A stretch of DNA of 64,000 nt from Pasteurella atlantica. GTDB taxonomy: Bacteria > Pseudomonadota > Gammaproteobacteria > Enterobacterales > Pasteurellaceae. The position numbers were made by a program, and so were the translations under genes. Below, in pieces: positions 45,320 to 53,971 of this stretch (its first letter is position 1; each line of letters opens with the position of its first letter). The stretch covers positions 1,488,001 through 1,552,000 of the forward strand of contig NZ_OY856306.1 in assembly GCF_963693435.1 (NCBI RefSeq). The letters run 5' to 3'. The notes under the pieces were generated by a model. The model was not told the origin of the DNA, did not search any database, and saw only the letters and a list, made by a program, of their open reading frames with translations.

Positions 45320-46054
45320 TTATTTATAATCTTGCAAACTAAACACTTGTTTTAATAAGCGAGTATTACGCAATCCAACATTATGACGGATTCCCTGCTC
45401 TTCTTTAGCAATCATTGTAAATACGCCTTTTAAGGCTTCGTTAGTCACATAATCATTTAAATTTGGATTCACCTTATTCACAAAAGGAATATTGTTATAT
45501 TGTGAAATCACGTTTTGCCAAATGGTATCCGCACCCACTTTGGTAAATGATTTCTTAATAACAGGATTAAATTGACGATATAACTGATTAAAGGTTTGTG
45601 TTTGTAAATACTGTGTTGCCGCATTATCGCTACCCATTAAAATATTTTTAGCATCACTAAAACTAATATTTTTAATCGCATTAACAAAAATAGGGGTTGC
45701 GGTTTTAACTGCATCTTCAGCACTTCTATTTAGTGCTTTAACGCCTTTTTCTGCAATATGTCCTAATCCAACTTTATGCAAAGTATCATTAACCATCTGT
45801 AACTCTTTTGGTAATGCAATTTTAACCAATTTATTTTTATAGAAACCATCAACTGCGGTTAATTTACTTACCTGATGATTTACACCATTATTCAGTGCTT
45901 GACGTAACGCTGTTGCAATATCCATTTGTGATAATGAGGTATTTTGCATAACAGAGGGAAGTTGTTGCATTACCTCTTGAGGTAGTTGAAGATTTTCTAA
46001 ATTTTTACAACCTGCAATCAGTGTGATTGTGGTTAATATTACGATTTTTTTCAT
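45320..46054 (-). CDS. DUF4197 lipoprotein
   Basis: I start it at MKKIVILTTITLIAGCKN (46054). An ATG two codons upstream is possible. The lipobox LIAGC makes it a lipoprotein. The body is the DUF4197 helical domain: SQMDIATALRQALNNGVNHQ, VSKLTAVDGFYKN, IALPKELQMV, a central FSDAKNILMGSDNAATQYLQ and a C-terminal VTNEALKGVF. It is an envelope protein of unknown function, common in Gammaproteobacteria. A clear terminator follows. Confidence 0.88.
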   Translation of the reverse strand: MKKIVILTTITLIAGCKNLENLQLPQEVMQQLPSVMQNTSLSQMDIATALRQALNNGVNHQVSKLTAVDGFYKNKLVKIALPKELQMVNDTLHKVGLGHIAEKGVKALNRSAEDAVKTATPIFVNAIKNISFSDAKNILMGSDNAATQYLQTQTFNQLYRQFNPVIKKSFTKVGADTIWQNVISQYNNIPFVNKVNPNLNDYVTNEALKGVFTMIAKEEQGIRHNVGLRNTRLLKQVFSLQDYK

Positions 46055-46121
46055 TATCATTTCCTGATTAAAATTAACTCTATTCTATTGTAACATAACT
46101 GCTTATTCTGTTATAGAATTA

Positions 46122-46156
46122 GAAAAAAACAGCCTTACTCAAAAAAGTAAGGCTGT
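46122..46156 (-). terminator. Rho-independent terminator after the vWA gene
   Basis: CAGCCTTAC and GTAAGGCTG are 9-base arms around an A-rich loop. The minus strand then has a T7 run. It ends the vWA transcript. Confidence 0.9.
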
Positions 46157-46161
46157 GTTAT

Positions 46162-47319
46162 CTATTTATCCTTTAACTGTTTACTTAACGTTTCTTTGAC
46201 TACGCCATCAAATGAATCAGGCTTTTCTGTTTTATGCTGTTTCAAGTAGTCATCTCGCTGCTTAACTAAAGTAGCGATTTCCGCTTCTAATGATTGACGT
46301 TTTTTTAACTTCTCTTGAATAATGGCTTGCTTTTCCTTTGTGCTTTTATTTTTTAACACTTCAGGTAATTTGCTCTCTTCTAGTTCCTCTAGTGCCACTT
46401 CTTTATTTTTAATATCAGCCACTAAGTCACCCGCTCCAGAAATAACTTTTTTAACGCCTTTTTTCTTGGCATAGTAACTTGCATTATCAACTTGTGTTGT
46501 TTTAGGTGCCGCACTACGCACTCGCATTTTAGAAACGACTTCAGCTTGTACGCTATGATCACCATAGACAATAATCGTTGTATCCAACGCTTCTTGCTTT
46601 CTTAAAATTTCATCATCATAAGGCGTATCAATTTGTACAACTTGACCACCATCTTGCGGAATAGCTAAATACGTACCTTTACCTAAACGTGCCATTTTTT
46701 TCCATACTTTTTTGGTCGCTCTGCTATCCCCTGCTTGCACTGTATTTACAAGAATACTTTTCTCCGTTGCTTCAGTAATAATCGCAGGATATTGTTTTTC
46801 GTCTAAATAATCCATATGTGGTGGTGCATCACCCACTAAGAATAAAACACGCTTAGCATTCTTATCGGTACTCCATTGCAGCTTATTAACGCCCTTATCA
46901 AGTGCTTCATTCACTGACTCTGGCATATCTCCACCACCATCAGCATCAAGCCTTGTTAATGCAGAATAAAGTGATTGCACATCCGTATCCAAATTATGTA
47001 CAGTCTTTACTACATAATCATCACCACGATCACGATAGGCTACCAATGCCATACGAATTTCTGCATTTGGATTAATATCAACAATGGTATTCGCAATAGA
47101 CCAAATTTTCTTTTTTGCTCCATCAATCAACGATCTCATAGAACCTGTTGTATCCAGTACAAAAGCCACTTCAACAAGGTTTTTCTGATGTTGCATTTGT
47201 TGTGAAACTGGAATTTGTTTGTTTTGAGTGTTTGGCTCGGCAATAGCCCCTCCACTAAACAATGCAGTACATAAACCTGCAAGAAGTATTTGTTTAAATT
47301 GTGTTTTCATTATTTTCAT
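46162..47319 (-). CDS. Exported von Willebrand factor A domain protein
   Basis: A 385-aa protein with an N-terminal signal peptide (ILLAGLCTALFSGGAIAEP). The vWA domain has an intact metal site: DTTGS (Asp56), a central GGGDMPES and a VGDAPPH segment. After residue 290 a long charged helix (EELEESKLPEVLKNKSTKEK onward) looks like a coiled coil. The domain binds a divalent metal and a protein partner, so an envelope or secretion scaffold is plausible. A second ATG three codons in (47310) could be the true start. Confidence 0.85.
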   Translation of the reverse strand: MKIMKTQFKQILLAGLCTALFSGGAIAEPNTQNKQIPVSQQMQHQKNLVEVAFVLDTTGSMRSLIDGAKKKIWSIANTIVDINPNAEIRMALVAYRDRGDDYVVKTVHNLDTDVQSLYSALTRLDADGGGDMPESVNEALDKGVNKLQWSTDKNAKRVLFLVGDAPPHMDYLDEKQYPAIITEATEKSILVNTVQAGDSRATKKVWKKMARLGKGTYLAIPQDGGQVVQIDTPYDDEILRKQEALDTTIIVYGDHSVQAEVVSKMRVRSAAPKTTQVDNASYYAKKKGVKKVISGAGDLVADIKNKEVALEELEESKLPEVLKNKSTKEKQAIIQEKLKKRQSLEAEIATLVKQRDDYLKQHKTEKPDSFDGVVKETLSKQLKDK

Positions 47320-47416
47320 CCTGTTGTTTAATTTAATCCTAGTATATTATCGAGAACAAAACGAGGTGGTTTATATAATTCTGACAAGGGTGACGGCATA
47401 CTTTTAACTTAAATAT

Positions 47417-47517
47417 TCCCCCTCCCTCACCCTCCCCCGCAAGCGGAGGAGGGAATTTTTAGCTTATATAATCGTTCCTCCCTCCGCTTTGGCGGGGGGA
47501 GGCTAGGAGGGGGGGGA
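47417..47517. repeat. GC-rich palindromic repeat, long copy
   Basis: Two GC-rich hairpins back to back: CCTCCCCCGCAAGCGGAGG at 47430, and CCTCCCTCCGCTTTGGCGGG then GGAGGCTAGGAGGGGGG at 47476-47517. It fills most of the 230-base gap between the vWA gene and the 47551 gene, which holds no reading frame of note. Confidence 0.7.
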
Positions 47518-47550
47518 TTTCAAGTACGATTTTTCCCCATGATTTTTTAT

Positions 47551-47952
47551 TTACACCCCATAATTCGGTATTTCCAACTCTATTGGAGATAAAATTATAG
47601 ATGTTCCATCTGATTTATTCTTAACGTGAAACAATAACAATCCTTTTGTCCACCAATCAGTCCGTAAGTTCCCCTCTTCACATTGTTTTGGGCGATATTT
47701 TTCTAAAAAGGCTTGTTCACCACCTAAAACAATACTACCTACCGCAAAAGGAGGAATCCATATCAAACCAATATTATTCTCTTGATCCCACCCCACTGAT
47801 ACAAATTTTTCTTTTACATCAGCTTCAATAAACGCATAATTTTCAATAACTTTTGACGGTTCATATATAAAATCTAAAAAGTCAATCCACTCATAATAAT
47901 AATGATATAAATCTGCTGCTATTATGTCTTCTTTCGTATAAAAGGTATTCAT
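47551..47952 (-). CDS. Hypothetical protein, 133 aa (immunity-like)
   Basis: A soluble, acidic, aromatic-rich protein: YTKEDIIAADLYHYYYEWID, then VSVGWDQENNIGLIWIPPFA and TDWWTKGLLLFHVKNKSDGT. Its size, acidity and placement next to another small acidic gene fit the style of polymorphic-toxin immunity genes, but no named family is certain. It lies 20 bases downstream of the 47973 gene. Confidence 0.5.
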   Translation of the reverse strand: MNTFYTKEDIIAADLYHYYYEWIDFLDFIYEPSKVIENYAFIEADVKEKFVSVGWDQENNIGLIWIPPFAVGSIVLGGEQAFLEKYRPKQCEEGNLRTDWWTKGLLLFHVKNKSDGTSIILSPIELEIPNYGV

Positions 47953-47972
47953 TTTATCTTTTCCTAATTCAT

Positions 47973-48293
47973 TTAAGCTTTATCTAAACACTTAGAGATA
48001 ATTAACTCTTCATTGCTTTTGTCTAAAGTAAAATATTTTTTAATTCTGGAGTTTTTCAATAACAGGTAAATTCCATCAATATTACTTTCAACTTTAGATT
48101 CAGAAGTAGGAGTAAAATAATGTACTTTAGGAATAATAATTTCCGATAAATTATCATAGGTTCCATATTCATTATCTGGTTGATTTTTCATAAAAATTCT
48201 ACCACTATACGCATTTCTATTTTCATTATTTCGATAGAAAAAACAAAAGAACTTAAAATCATTAAGCAGTAAAAATAGTTCATCCCAATTCAT
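47973..48293 (-). CDS. Hypothetical protein, 106 aa
   Basis: Small soluble protein with an aromatic-rich N-terminus (MNWDELFLLLNDFKFFCFFY). A charged middle follows, then SKVESNIDGIYLLLKNSRIK. No family recognised. It is first in a two-gene minus-strand unit with 47551-47952. It may be a partner immunity-type gene, but that is only from context. Confidence 0.45.
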   Translation of the reverse strand: MNWDELFLLLNDFKFFCFFYRNNENRNAYSGRIFMKNQPDNEYGTYDNLSEIIIPKVHYFTPTSESKVESNIDGIYLLLKNSRIKKYFTLDKSNEELIISKCLDKA

Positions 48294-48378
48294 ATTTATT
48301 CCTTTAATCTCGTATGCTGATATTTTTGCAAATTTTACTCAACAAGTAACCGCTATAATCAATACTTTAAAATATAAT

Positions 48379-49515
48379 TTACTCTTCCCACCATTCTAGT
48401 TTAGGTAACTTATTCAAATTAAAAATTTCACCAATTCTAGGGGTGACTAATTTAATTTTATCTTGTTCTGAAACCTTATCATTATAAGTTTGTAAAGCTT
48501 TTGCAATACGTTGCACAGGTTCATTCCATTGATGAGTGGATAAATCAAACTTGCCCCAATGTATCGGTAAAACCACTTTAGTTTGAATGTCAATACTCGC
48601 CTGAGCGGTTTGTTCTGGTAGCATATGAACATCTTTCCAACTTTCGTTATAAGCCCCATCTTCCATAAAGGCGATATCAAAACCACCAAAACGCTGTCCA
48701 ATTTTTGCAAATTCAGGGGAGTAACCCCCGTCTCCGCTAAAGTAAGCTTTAAGTTTTGGAGCAATAATTGCCCACGAACCCCATAAAGTCTGACGATGAT
48801 TAAAAATCCCTCTGCCACTAAAATGGCGACTAGGAGCAAAAACAAATTGGATATGATTAAAGTTTACCTCTTCATACCAATCATATTCAGTGACTTTTTC
48901 ATTCACCACTCCCCAACGCAACAAATGTGCTTTAACCCCTAAAGGTACATAAAAATGCCCCACTTTGGCGTTCATTTGCTTAATGCCTTGATAATCTAAA
49001 TGATCATAATGATCGTGTGAAATCAATACCACATCAATAAAAGGTAAATCTGCCACTTTGGGGGTATTAGTCATTTCAAAAGGTTCAACTAAAAATGGAA
49101 TCGGAGAAGCATTATGAAAAACAGGATCCGTTATAATCGTTGTATTATTGGTTTTAAACAATACCGTAGAATGCCCTAACCATACAAACTCACCATTATT
49201 TAATGAATTTAACTTTTTAGTGATTAGCGGTTTATCTGGATTTTTACCCTTTGGCGGAAAAATAAAATTCATTGTTAACGCCAAACGATCTATTTTTCGC
49301 TCACCTTGTGCCATTCCAATTGAAGTCGCATTGGTCGGAATTAAGTTTTGAAAATGCTCTCCATCAAAGTGCGTAGATTGTTGAATTTTATCCATACTCT
49401 CTGCATTTGGATCATCTCCAAAAGTTGGATGTAAATTCACATATAAAACCCCGATTATCACTAAAACAGCAGTTAGTAACAATAATTTTTTGAGTATTTT
49501 TAGGGCAGTTTTCAT
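48379..49515 (-). CDS. Membrane-anchored MBL-fold hydrolase (RomA/NAPE-PLD-like)
   Basis: A 378-aa protein with one N-terminal membrane anchor (LLLLTAVLVIIGVLYVNL) and a metallo-beta-lactamase domain. Seen: GHSTVLFKTNN, TDPVF, the metal motif SHDHYDHLD (His167, His169, Asp171, His172), PSRHFSGRG, FSGDGGYSPEF and LPIHWGKFDL. This is the UlaG/RomA/NAPE-PLD branch, which acts on phosphoesters or phospholipid-like substrates. The domain probably faces the periplasm. An uptake-hairpin half lies just past its stop. Confidence 0.85.
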   Translation of the reverse strand: MKTALKILKKLLLLTAVLVIIGVLYVNLHPTFGDDPNAESMDKIQQSTHFDGEHFQNLIPTNATSIGMAQGERKIDRLALTMNFIFPPKGKNPDKPLITKKLNSLNNGEFVWLGHSTVLFKTNNTTIITDPVFHNASPIPFLVEPFEMTNTPKVADLPFIDVVLISHDHYDHLDYQGIKQMNAKVGHFYVPLGVKAHLLRWGVVNEKVTEYDWYEEVNFNHIQFVFAPSRHFSGRGIFNHRQTLWGSWAIIAPKLKAYFSGDGGYSPEFAKIGQRFGGFDIAFMEDGAYNESWKDVHMLPEQTAQASIDIQTKVVLPIHWGKFDLSTHQWNEPVQRIAKALQTYNDKVSEQDKIKLVTPRIGEIFNLNKLPKLEWWEE

Positions 49516-49551
49516 TCGTTATTTTTCCTTACTATTTTATTCAAATCAAAA

Positions 49552-49579
49552 TTGACATAGGAAAGGGGGGGGGTACAAT
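49552..49579 (+). promoter_or_regulatory. Promoter with G9 tract in the spacer
   Basis: TTGACA (49552-49557, perfect -35) and TACAAT (49574-49579, 5 of 6 for -10) are 16 bases apart, and nine of those bases are an unbroken G run (49565-49573) abutting the -10 box. A change in G count would alter spacing around the 17-base optimum. It drives the gene at 49621. Confidence 0.75.
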
Positions 49580-49620
49580 ATAACACTTCATTCACAAAAC
49601 TTAAATAACGAGGTAAAAAA

Positions 49621-49935
49621 ATGTTTATTATTTGGCAAGGATTTGGATTTTTAGCCGCCCTTATTCCACTTATCATATTCGCTGCAGTACAATCCACTTT
49701 AGTGGCAACATCATTTGGTGCATATATTTTTGATATTGCCGCAACATTATCTGCTATCGCCGTATGGCTAGTGGGTTCAAAACTAAATGGTGGAAAAGGG
49801 AAAGAACTTATTGATCCTGAAACGAATGAAACTGTTATTTTAAAGAAAAAACACACGCTTTTCTGGATCCCTATGCAATGGTTCGCCATTCCTCTTATTG
49901 GGATTGCGGTGATAACTCTTGCTTCACATTTTTAA
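49621..49935 (+). CDS. Small membrane protein under a homopolymer promoter, 104 aa
   Basis: Three hydrophobic segments (about residues 5-25, 31-50 and 82-102) and a polar loop of about 30 residues rich in Lys and Glu (GKGKELIDPETNETVILKKK). RBS CGAGG lies 7 bases before the ATG. No family recognised. The promoter immediately upstream holds a G9 tract in its spacer, so expression may switch. It is the only plus-strand gene between about 39.3 and 56.4 kb. Converges with the 50020 gene at a hairpin. Confidence 0.7.
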   Translation: MFIIWQGFGFLAALIPLIIFAAVQSTLVATSFGAYIFDIAATLSAIAVWLVGSKLNGGKGKELIDPETNETVILKKKHTLFWIPMQWFAIPLIGIAVITLASHF

Positions 49936-49957
49936 AAACTACTTGCACTTAAATATA

Positions 49958-50009
49958 AGCGGTCACTTGTTCAACATTTTTTGCAAATTTTGTTCAACAA
50001 GTCACCGCT
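49958..50009. terminator. AGCGGT/ACCGCT hairpin between convergent genes
   Basis: AGCGGTCACTTGTTCAAC pairs with GTTCAACAAGTCACCGCT (two mismatches) around TTTTTTGCAAATTTT. It probably acts as a bidirectional terminator, in the style of paired uptake sequences. Confidence 0.7.
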
Positions 50010-50019
50010 ATAATAAAGT

Positions 50020-50820
50020 TTATTTTAACTGAATATGTATATGATCATCGTGCCTAACTGCTCTACAGCCGTGATACCTAATTTTTCGATGATGTAACTT
50101 CATTCGATCTTTTAGATGAGGTTCAATAAATAATTTTCCTAAACTATTATTGTTTAACACCGTATTAATCAATTTTTTCGTACCTTTAGTAGAAAAAACT
50201 AACTCGTTATTTATCGTACCAAAGGTTAAATATTTCGGATAATCATATTGAAAATAACCTTTTTTAAAACACCTTTCAATTTGATTCTTTTCATAAAGTT
50301 TTGGAGCTTCAAATACCCCATAGCCACTATTCGACTTTTGTTTATTGGTGATTATGCCATTTGGGGTTTCATAAATTAAACTGATATCTAGTTTTTTACC
50401 ATCGTTATGGCTGAAATGGGGCAATAGGGGAAATTTGTTTATAAAAGGAAAACTCGCATCTAAATAGTGGATTTCAATATCTGTTCCTTTTAACTCTTTT
50501 GCAACTTGTTGTAATAATTGATTTAATTTTGGTTTGACATAATTTCTGTTTAATAAATCCGTCATAAAAGTAACAGGTTTTATTTTAGTATTATGCTGTA
50601 CGGCTTCTCTTCCAAAAAAGGGGGCAACAAAAGGAATAACAAAGAATGTTGAGAATAAATACAGGGTGATAAAAATCATTGAGCCCTGTAATTTGATGAC
50701 TTTTTTAATACGTTTTGATAAAAATAGAGAAAGTAAAAAAATCACCCCGCCAATTTGAGTGACAAGGGTTAAAATACCAAAAATGAAAAAATAACTTATT
50801 CGTTTGATGGCTTTATTCAT
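50020..50820 (-). CDS. Membrane-anchored LAS-type peptidase-like protein
   Basis: A 266-aa protein with two N-terminal membrane segments (about residues 9-33 and 45-70). The soluble part carries HNDGKKLDISLIY, matching the H...D metal pair of LAS/M15/M74 murein peptidases, and RHDDHIHIQL at the very end, the matching DHxH motif. A penicillin-insensitive endopeptidase- or VanX-like activity is plausible. The family member is not identifiable by eye. Not obviously linked to its neighbours. Confidence 0.6.
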   Translation of the reverse strand: MNKAIKRISYFFIFGILTLVTQIGGVIFLLSLFLSKRIKKVIKLQGSMIFITLYLFSTFFVIPFVAPFFGREAVQHNTKIKPVTFMTDLLNRNYVKPKLNQLLQQVAKELKGTDIEIHYLDASFPFINKFPLLPHFSHNDGKKLDISLIYETPNGIITNKQKSNSGYGVFEAPKLYEKNQIERCFKKGYFQYDYPKYLTFGTINNELVFSTKGTKKLINTVLNNNSLGKLFIEPHLKDRMKLHHRKIRYHGCRAVRHDDHIHIQLK

Positions 50821-50837
50821 TGTGAAATCTCAAGAAG

Positions 50838-51272
50838 TTAATTAAATTTTTTAGAGATAAAATTCTTACTTTCACTATCATCAGGATTTAATAGTTGCAC
50901 AACAAAATCTGGTGCTAAATTAAACATTTTAATTATATTTGTGACGGTATCAGAACTAACCGCTTCTGCAAAATCTTCCAATATTGGAATAACATTACAC
51001 TCTTTTTCCCACACCTGATACATCTCATCACCGATTATTTGAGCTTCTTGCCATTTGCCTTCATATATATCTGAAAAGTTGTAATTTTCCCAAGCAGCAA
51101 TATCATCAACATCCACCTTTTCATCTGAAAATAAAAGGGAAATTTCAATAGATTTATGCCAAGGAAAAATGCCAATATCTAAGACTTTCAATTCTCTATT
51201 TTTATAAATATGCACTGCTTCTTGTAATTTATTTGCAATGACTTTTTCAATATTGTTTAAATTGTATGACAT
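50838..51272 (-). CDS. Hypothetical protein, 144 aa
   Basis: A soluble acidic protein: YKNRELKVLDIGIFPWHKSI, EISLLFSDEKVDVDDIAAWE and a C-terminal helix. No family recognised. In size and character it fits small immunity-type genes. It starts 17 bases upstream of the LAS-type peptidase gene, so the two are probably co-transcribed. It could be a regulator or inhibitor of that peptidase, but this is only from context. Confidence 0.5.
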   Translation of the reverse strand: MSYNLNNIEKVIANKLQEAVHIYKNRELKVLDIGIFPWHKSIEISLLFSDEKVDVDDIAAWENYNFSDIYEGKWQEAQIIGDEMYQVWEKECNVIPILEDFAEAVSSDTVTNIIKMFNLAPDFVVQLLNPDDSESKNFISKKFN

Positions 51273-51291
51273 AGTTAGTATCCATTAAATG

Positions 51292-51401
51292 TTCCCCTCC
51301 TAGCCTCTCTCCACAAGCGGATAGAGGAATAATCCATATCTCGCTCACAGAAAAAATAGATCCCCTCCTCCCGCTTGCGGGGGAGGGTTAGGGTGGGGGA
51401 A
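51292..51401. repeat. GC-rich palindromic repeat, long copy
   Basis: CCCCTCCTAGCCTCTCTCCA at the left and CTCCCGCTTGCGGGGGAGGG then TTAGGGTGGGGG at the right mirror the copy at 47417-47517. The repeat separates the 50838 gene from the M48 gene. Confidence 0.7.
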
Positions 51402-51478
51402 TAATTTCTATTTTTTACATTATTTATTATTAATTTTTAAAAATCAATACATAAAAGTAGTGTGTATTCCATATCAAT

Positions 51479-52615
51479 TTATTCACAAACAGATAATCCT
51501 TGTTTATAACATTGACTATAACGCTCTGCCTGCTCTGCTCGTTTTTGGGTATTTGGGTGAGTAGAAAATAAGTCACTACCCTGTTGTGAGTTGTCTAAAA
51601 TCGGCTCTTCTTTTGTTGAAGACAAAAGTTTACTATCTGCCTCTATTCGATTAAGAATTTTTGCAAAAGATTTAGGATCAATACGAGCCTGTAACATTTT
51701 ATTAAATGCAAATTCATCTGCCTCTGTTTCGTGATCTCGAGAATAACGATTGGCAACGACAGCGGTACCTAATCCCACCACTAAATCTGCCAGTCCATCA
51801 GTATCGCCCACAACAGAAAGTACAATCACAGTCATTAATGATTTTTGTACTACAGACTGCAAGCCGTGACGATTAACAATATGCCCGACTTCGTGTAATA
51901 AAACAGCATCTATCTCATCAGAATTTTGACTGATTTCTACCAGTCTATCTGTCACTATAATATCACCAGAGGGCAACGCAAAGGCATTCGCTAATTCAAT
52001 ATCATCATCTAGGGAGAAACGTCTAAAACGAAGTTGATAGTTTACATCATTATCAGGGAGCAAAGGTAATAATTTATCTTTAAAACGTTGTTGAATACGT
52101 GCTTTCGTTTTGTCATCTAACTTACTCTCTTCTAACATAAATTCATCAACAAATTCTAAGGTTTGCTCACCAAGAACTTGTCTAATTTCGGTAGGAACAA
52201 TATAGGCAATTTTTTGACTTACCCAAGGCACACCCCATTGTAAGAAACTCAAGGCAAAGACAACCACAATCAGGGTAAATAGAATAATACGTTTAAAACT
52301 ACTTTCTTGACGATGTAACCATAAGAAAAAGCGATTACTTTTAGTATTAGCAATTAGCGTATCAACAGAATTATTATCAGAAGTAATAAAAATAGAGCCA
52401 TCCGCTAGCTCTATTTTTCGTTCAAGATTACCTAATCTAGGCTCAATAACAAGTTGATGGATTTCTCCTGTCAGTGTTTCACCATTGGAAATTTCAACAC
52501 TATAAATACGATTTTGTTGCTCACGATGAACAATTTTATCATCGCAAGCAACGGTTAGCGTTGCTTCACACTGTGCAGCACTACCTTTAGGAAACCATCG
52601 ACCTGTTATTAACAT
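51479..52615 (-). CDS. M48-family metallopeptidase
   Basis: A 378-aa protein. The N-terminal 100 residues are a soluble strand-rich domain. One membrane segment follows (IILFTLIVVVFALSFLQWGV, about residue 110). Then comes an M48 zinc protease with HEVGHIVNRHG and the downstream Glu ligand in HETEADEFAF. The catalytic domain is probably periplasmic, in a quality-control role like BepA/LoiP, but it is inner-membrane anchored rather than exported. Its start overlaps the stop of the YjgN gene by one base, a fixed pair in many Gammaproteobacteria. Confidence 0.9.
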   Translation of the reverse strand: MLITGRWFPKGSAAQCEATLTVACDDKIVHREQQNRIYSVEISNGETLTGEIHQLVIEPRLGNLERKIELADGSIFITSDNNSVDTLIANTKSNRFFLWLHRQESSFKRIILFTLIVVVFALSFLQWGVPWVSQKIAYIVPTEIRQVLGEQTLEFVDEFMLEESKLDDKTKARIQQRFKDKLLPLLPDNDVNYQLRFRRFSLDDDIELANAFALPSGDIIVTDRLVEISQNSDEIDAVLLHEVGHIVNRHGLQSVVQKSLMTVIVLSVVGDTDGLADLVVGLGTAVVANRYSRDHETEADEFAFNKMLQARIDPKSFAKILNRIEADSKLLSSTKEEPILDNSQQGSDLFSTHPNTQKRAEQAERYSQCYKQGLSVCE

Positions 52616-53823
52616 TAAAAACCAACACCGACATCAATATCAAAAGCATCCCCAATTTCTTCACCAATTGCAGATTGCTCTTTTACTTTTTGGGTTAAAT
52701 AATCATCAATATTAACATTGCCATCATCAATCCACGTATTGGTAACAACATAGCGAGACATTCTTACCGCCGCCCAAGATGAGCCAATACCAAAGGTAAA
52801 AATAACGAGTAACATATTGGTAATCATTGTTCCAAATAAACCTTTTGCAGTAATGGTTGATTTAAAACAAACCTTATCATCAAGTAGCATATTTTGATAA
52901 ACATATTGACGCTGGCGACTATAAATATAGGCACCAATAAATAGAGAGAATATTAAGAAGCCTGCATAGATTAAAATAAACATTGTGATAAATATAGGGT
53001 TAGTTTCCATTTCATAAGCAAGATCATAGCGGTTCATTCCTGATAAATCGAAACCTAATGCTATAAAACCTGCTACAAAAACGCCACCAACAAGAAGAGT
53101 AATCAATGCTGCTTTCACATAAATCATAAAGAGTTTCTTTTTAGTCACATTAACGGAAAATTCACCTTGCCCAAATTTCAAACCACCAATAGTATATTCA
53201 ATCTCTTTTTTCTTTCTTATAACCATAATATAAACAGATAAAACAAGTGCTATAACAAAGCCAACAATACCAGTAATTATAGGCAAGACAAAAAGACTCA
53301 CTGGATTTTCATTGCCACTCATAGCCTGTGTAAAATTATTCTGAAACATATAGGCACTCACCGTACTACTTGCTATAACTGGTAAAAGAAAAACCAAAAA
53401 AATCAATATTGGTAGCCATAAATAAATTAAATAAGCTCGTCCTAAGCCTCCTTCAAAACTGAATCTCACATTACTAAAACTGGTCATTCGAGCATTAAAC
53501 ATCAAACTACGCCAAATTAACCAAGGTGCAACCACAAATAGTAATAGAGGTAAAATTAACGAAAGAGCTGGAGTGAGTTGACTTAATACACCATAGCTAA
53601 TCACTAACACTAAACCAATAATATAACCTACTAGCAACTGTCTCCCTGTTGCGTGATAATCTAAAGTGCGTCCTTGATACTCGGTATTTCCGTAAAAATA
53701 ACGAGTTGTACGCACTTTTGCCCAAGGGTAATACAATCCCAAAGTCACGATAGTTAATAACACATTCACTATCCAAATTTTGAAATACTCACCGCCTTTA
53801 CCATTAAATGCTAATGCTTTCAT
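52615..53823 (-). CDS. yjgN: YjgN/DUF898 family membrane protein
   Basis: A 402-aa polytopic protein with the DUF898 repeat twice. FNGKGGEYFKIWIVNVLLTI with TLGLYYPWAKVRTTRYFYGN opens the first, and LFGTMITNMLLVIFTFGIGS with SWAAVRMSRYVVTN closes the second. About eight membrane segments. Role unknown. The constant pairing with an M48 protease, seen here by a one-base overlap, suggests it supplies or anchors that protease. Confidence 0.9.
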   Translation of the reverse strand: MKALAFNGKGGEYFKIWIVNVLLTIVTLGLYYPWAKVRTTRYFYGNTEYQGRTLDYHATGRQLLVGYIIGLVLVISYGVLSQLTPALSLILPLLLFVVAPWLIWRSLMFNARMTSFSNVRFSFEGGLGRAYLIYLWLPILIFLVFLLPVIASSTVSAYMFQNNFTQAMSGNENPVSLFVLPIITGIVGFVIALVLSVYIMVIRKKKEIEYTIGGLKFGQGEFSVNVTKKKLFMIYVKAALITLLVGGVFVAGFIALGFDLSGMNRYDLAYEMETNPIFITMFILIYAGFLIFSLFIGAYIYSRQRQYVYQNMLLDDKVCFKSTITAKGLFGTMITNMLLVIFTFGIGSSWAAVRMSRYVVTNTWIDDGNVNIDDYLTQKVKEQSAIGEEIGDAFDIDVGVGF

Positions 53824-53907
53824 TTTTGCCTCTATAATTTAATTAAATGAACAAGAGAATGATAAAGTAAAGTTTTAGACACTTCAATTTTATTCTATAA
53901 TTTAAAC

Positions 53908-53941
53908 AAAAAATAACCGCTTATTTGATAAACAAGCGGTT
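53908..53941 (-). terminator. GST gene terminator with embedded ACAAGCGGT
   Basis: AACCGCTTATTT and AAACAAGCGGTT form the stem, and the minus strand then reads into a TTATTTTTTG tract. The arm contains the uptake-type 9-mer ACAAGCGGT (53932-53940). Confidence 0.8.
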
Positions 53942-53971
53942 ACATTTTAATAAAAATTTGCAAAAATATAA

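Noticed and set aside
49512-49889. 125-aa minus-strand frame over the small membrane protein gene
   Set aside because: It crosses the G9 tract as a proline-rich run and lies opposite a gene with a clear promoter and ribosome site.
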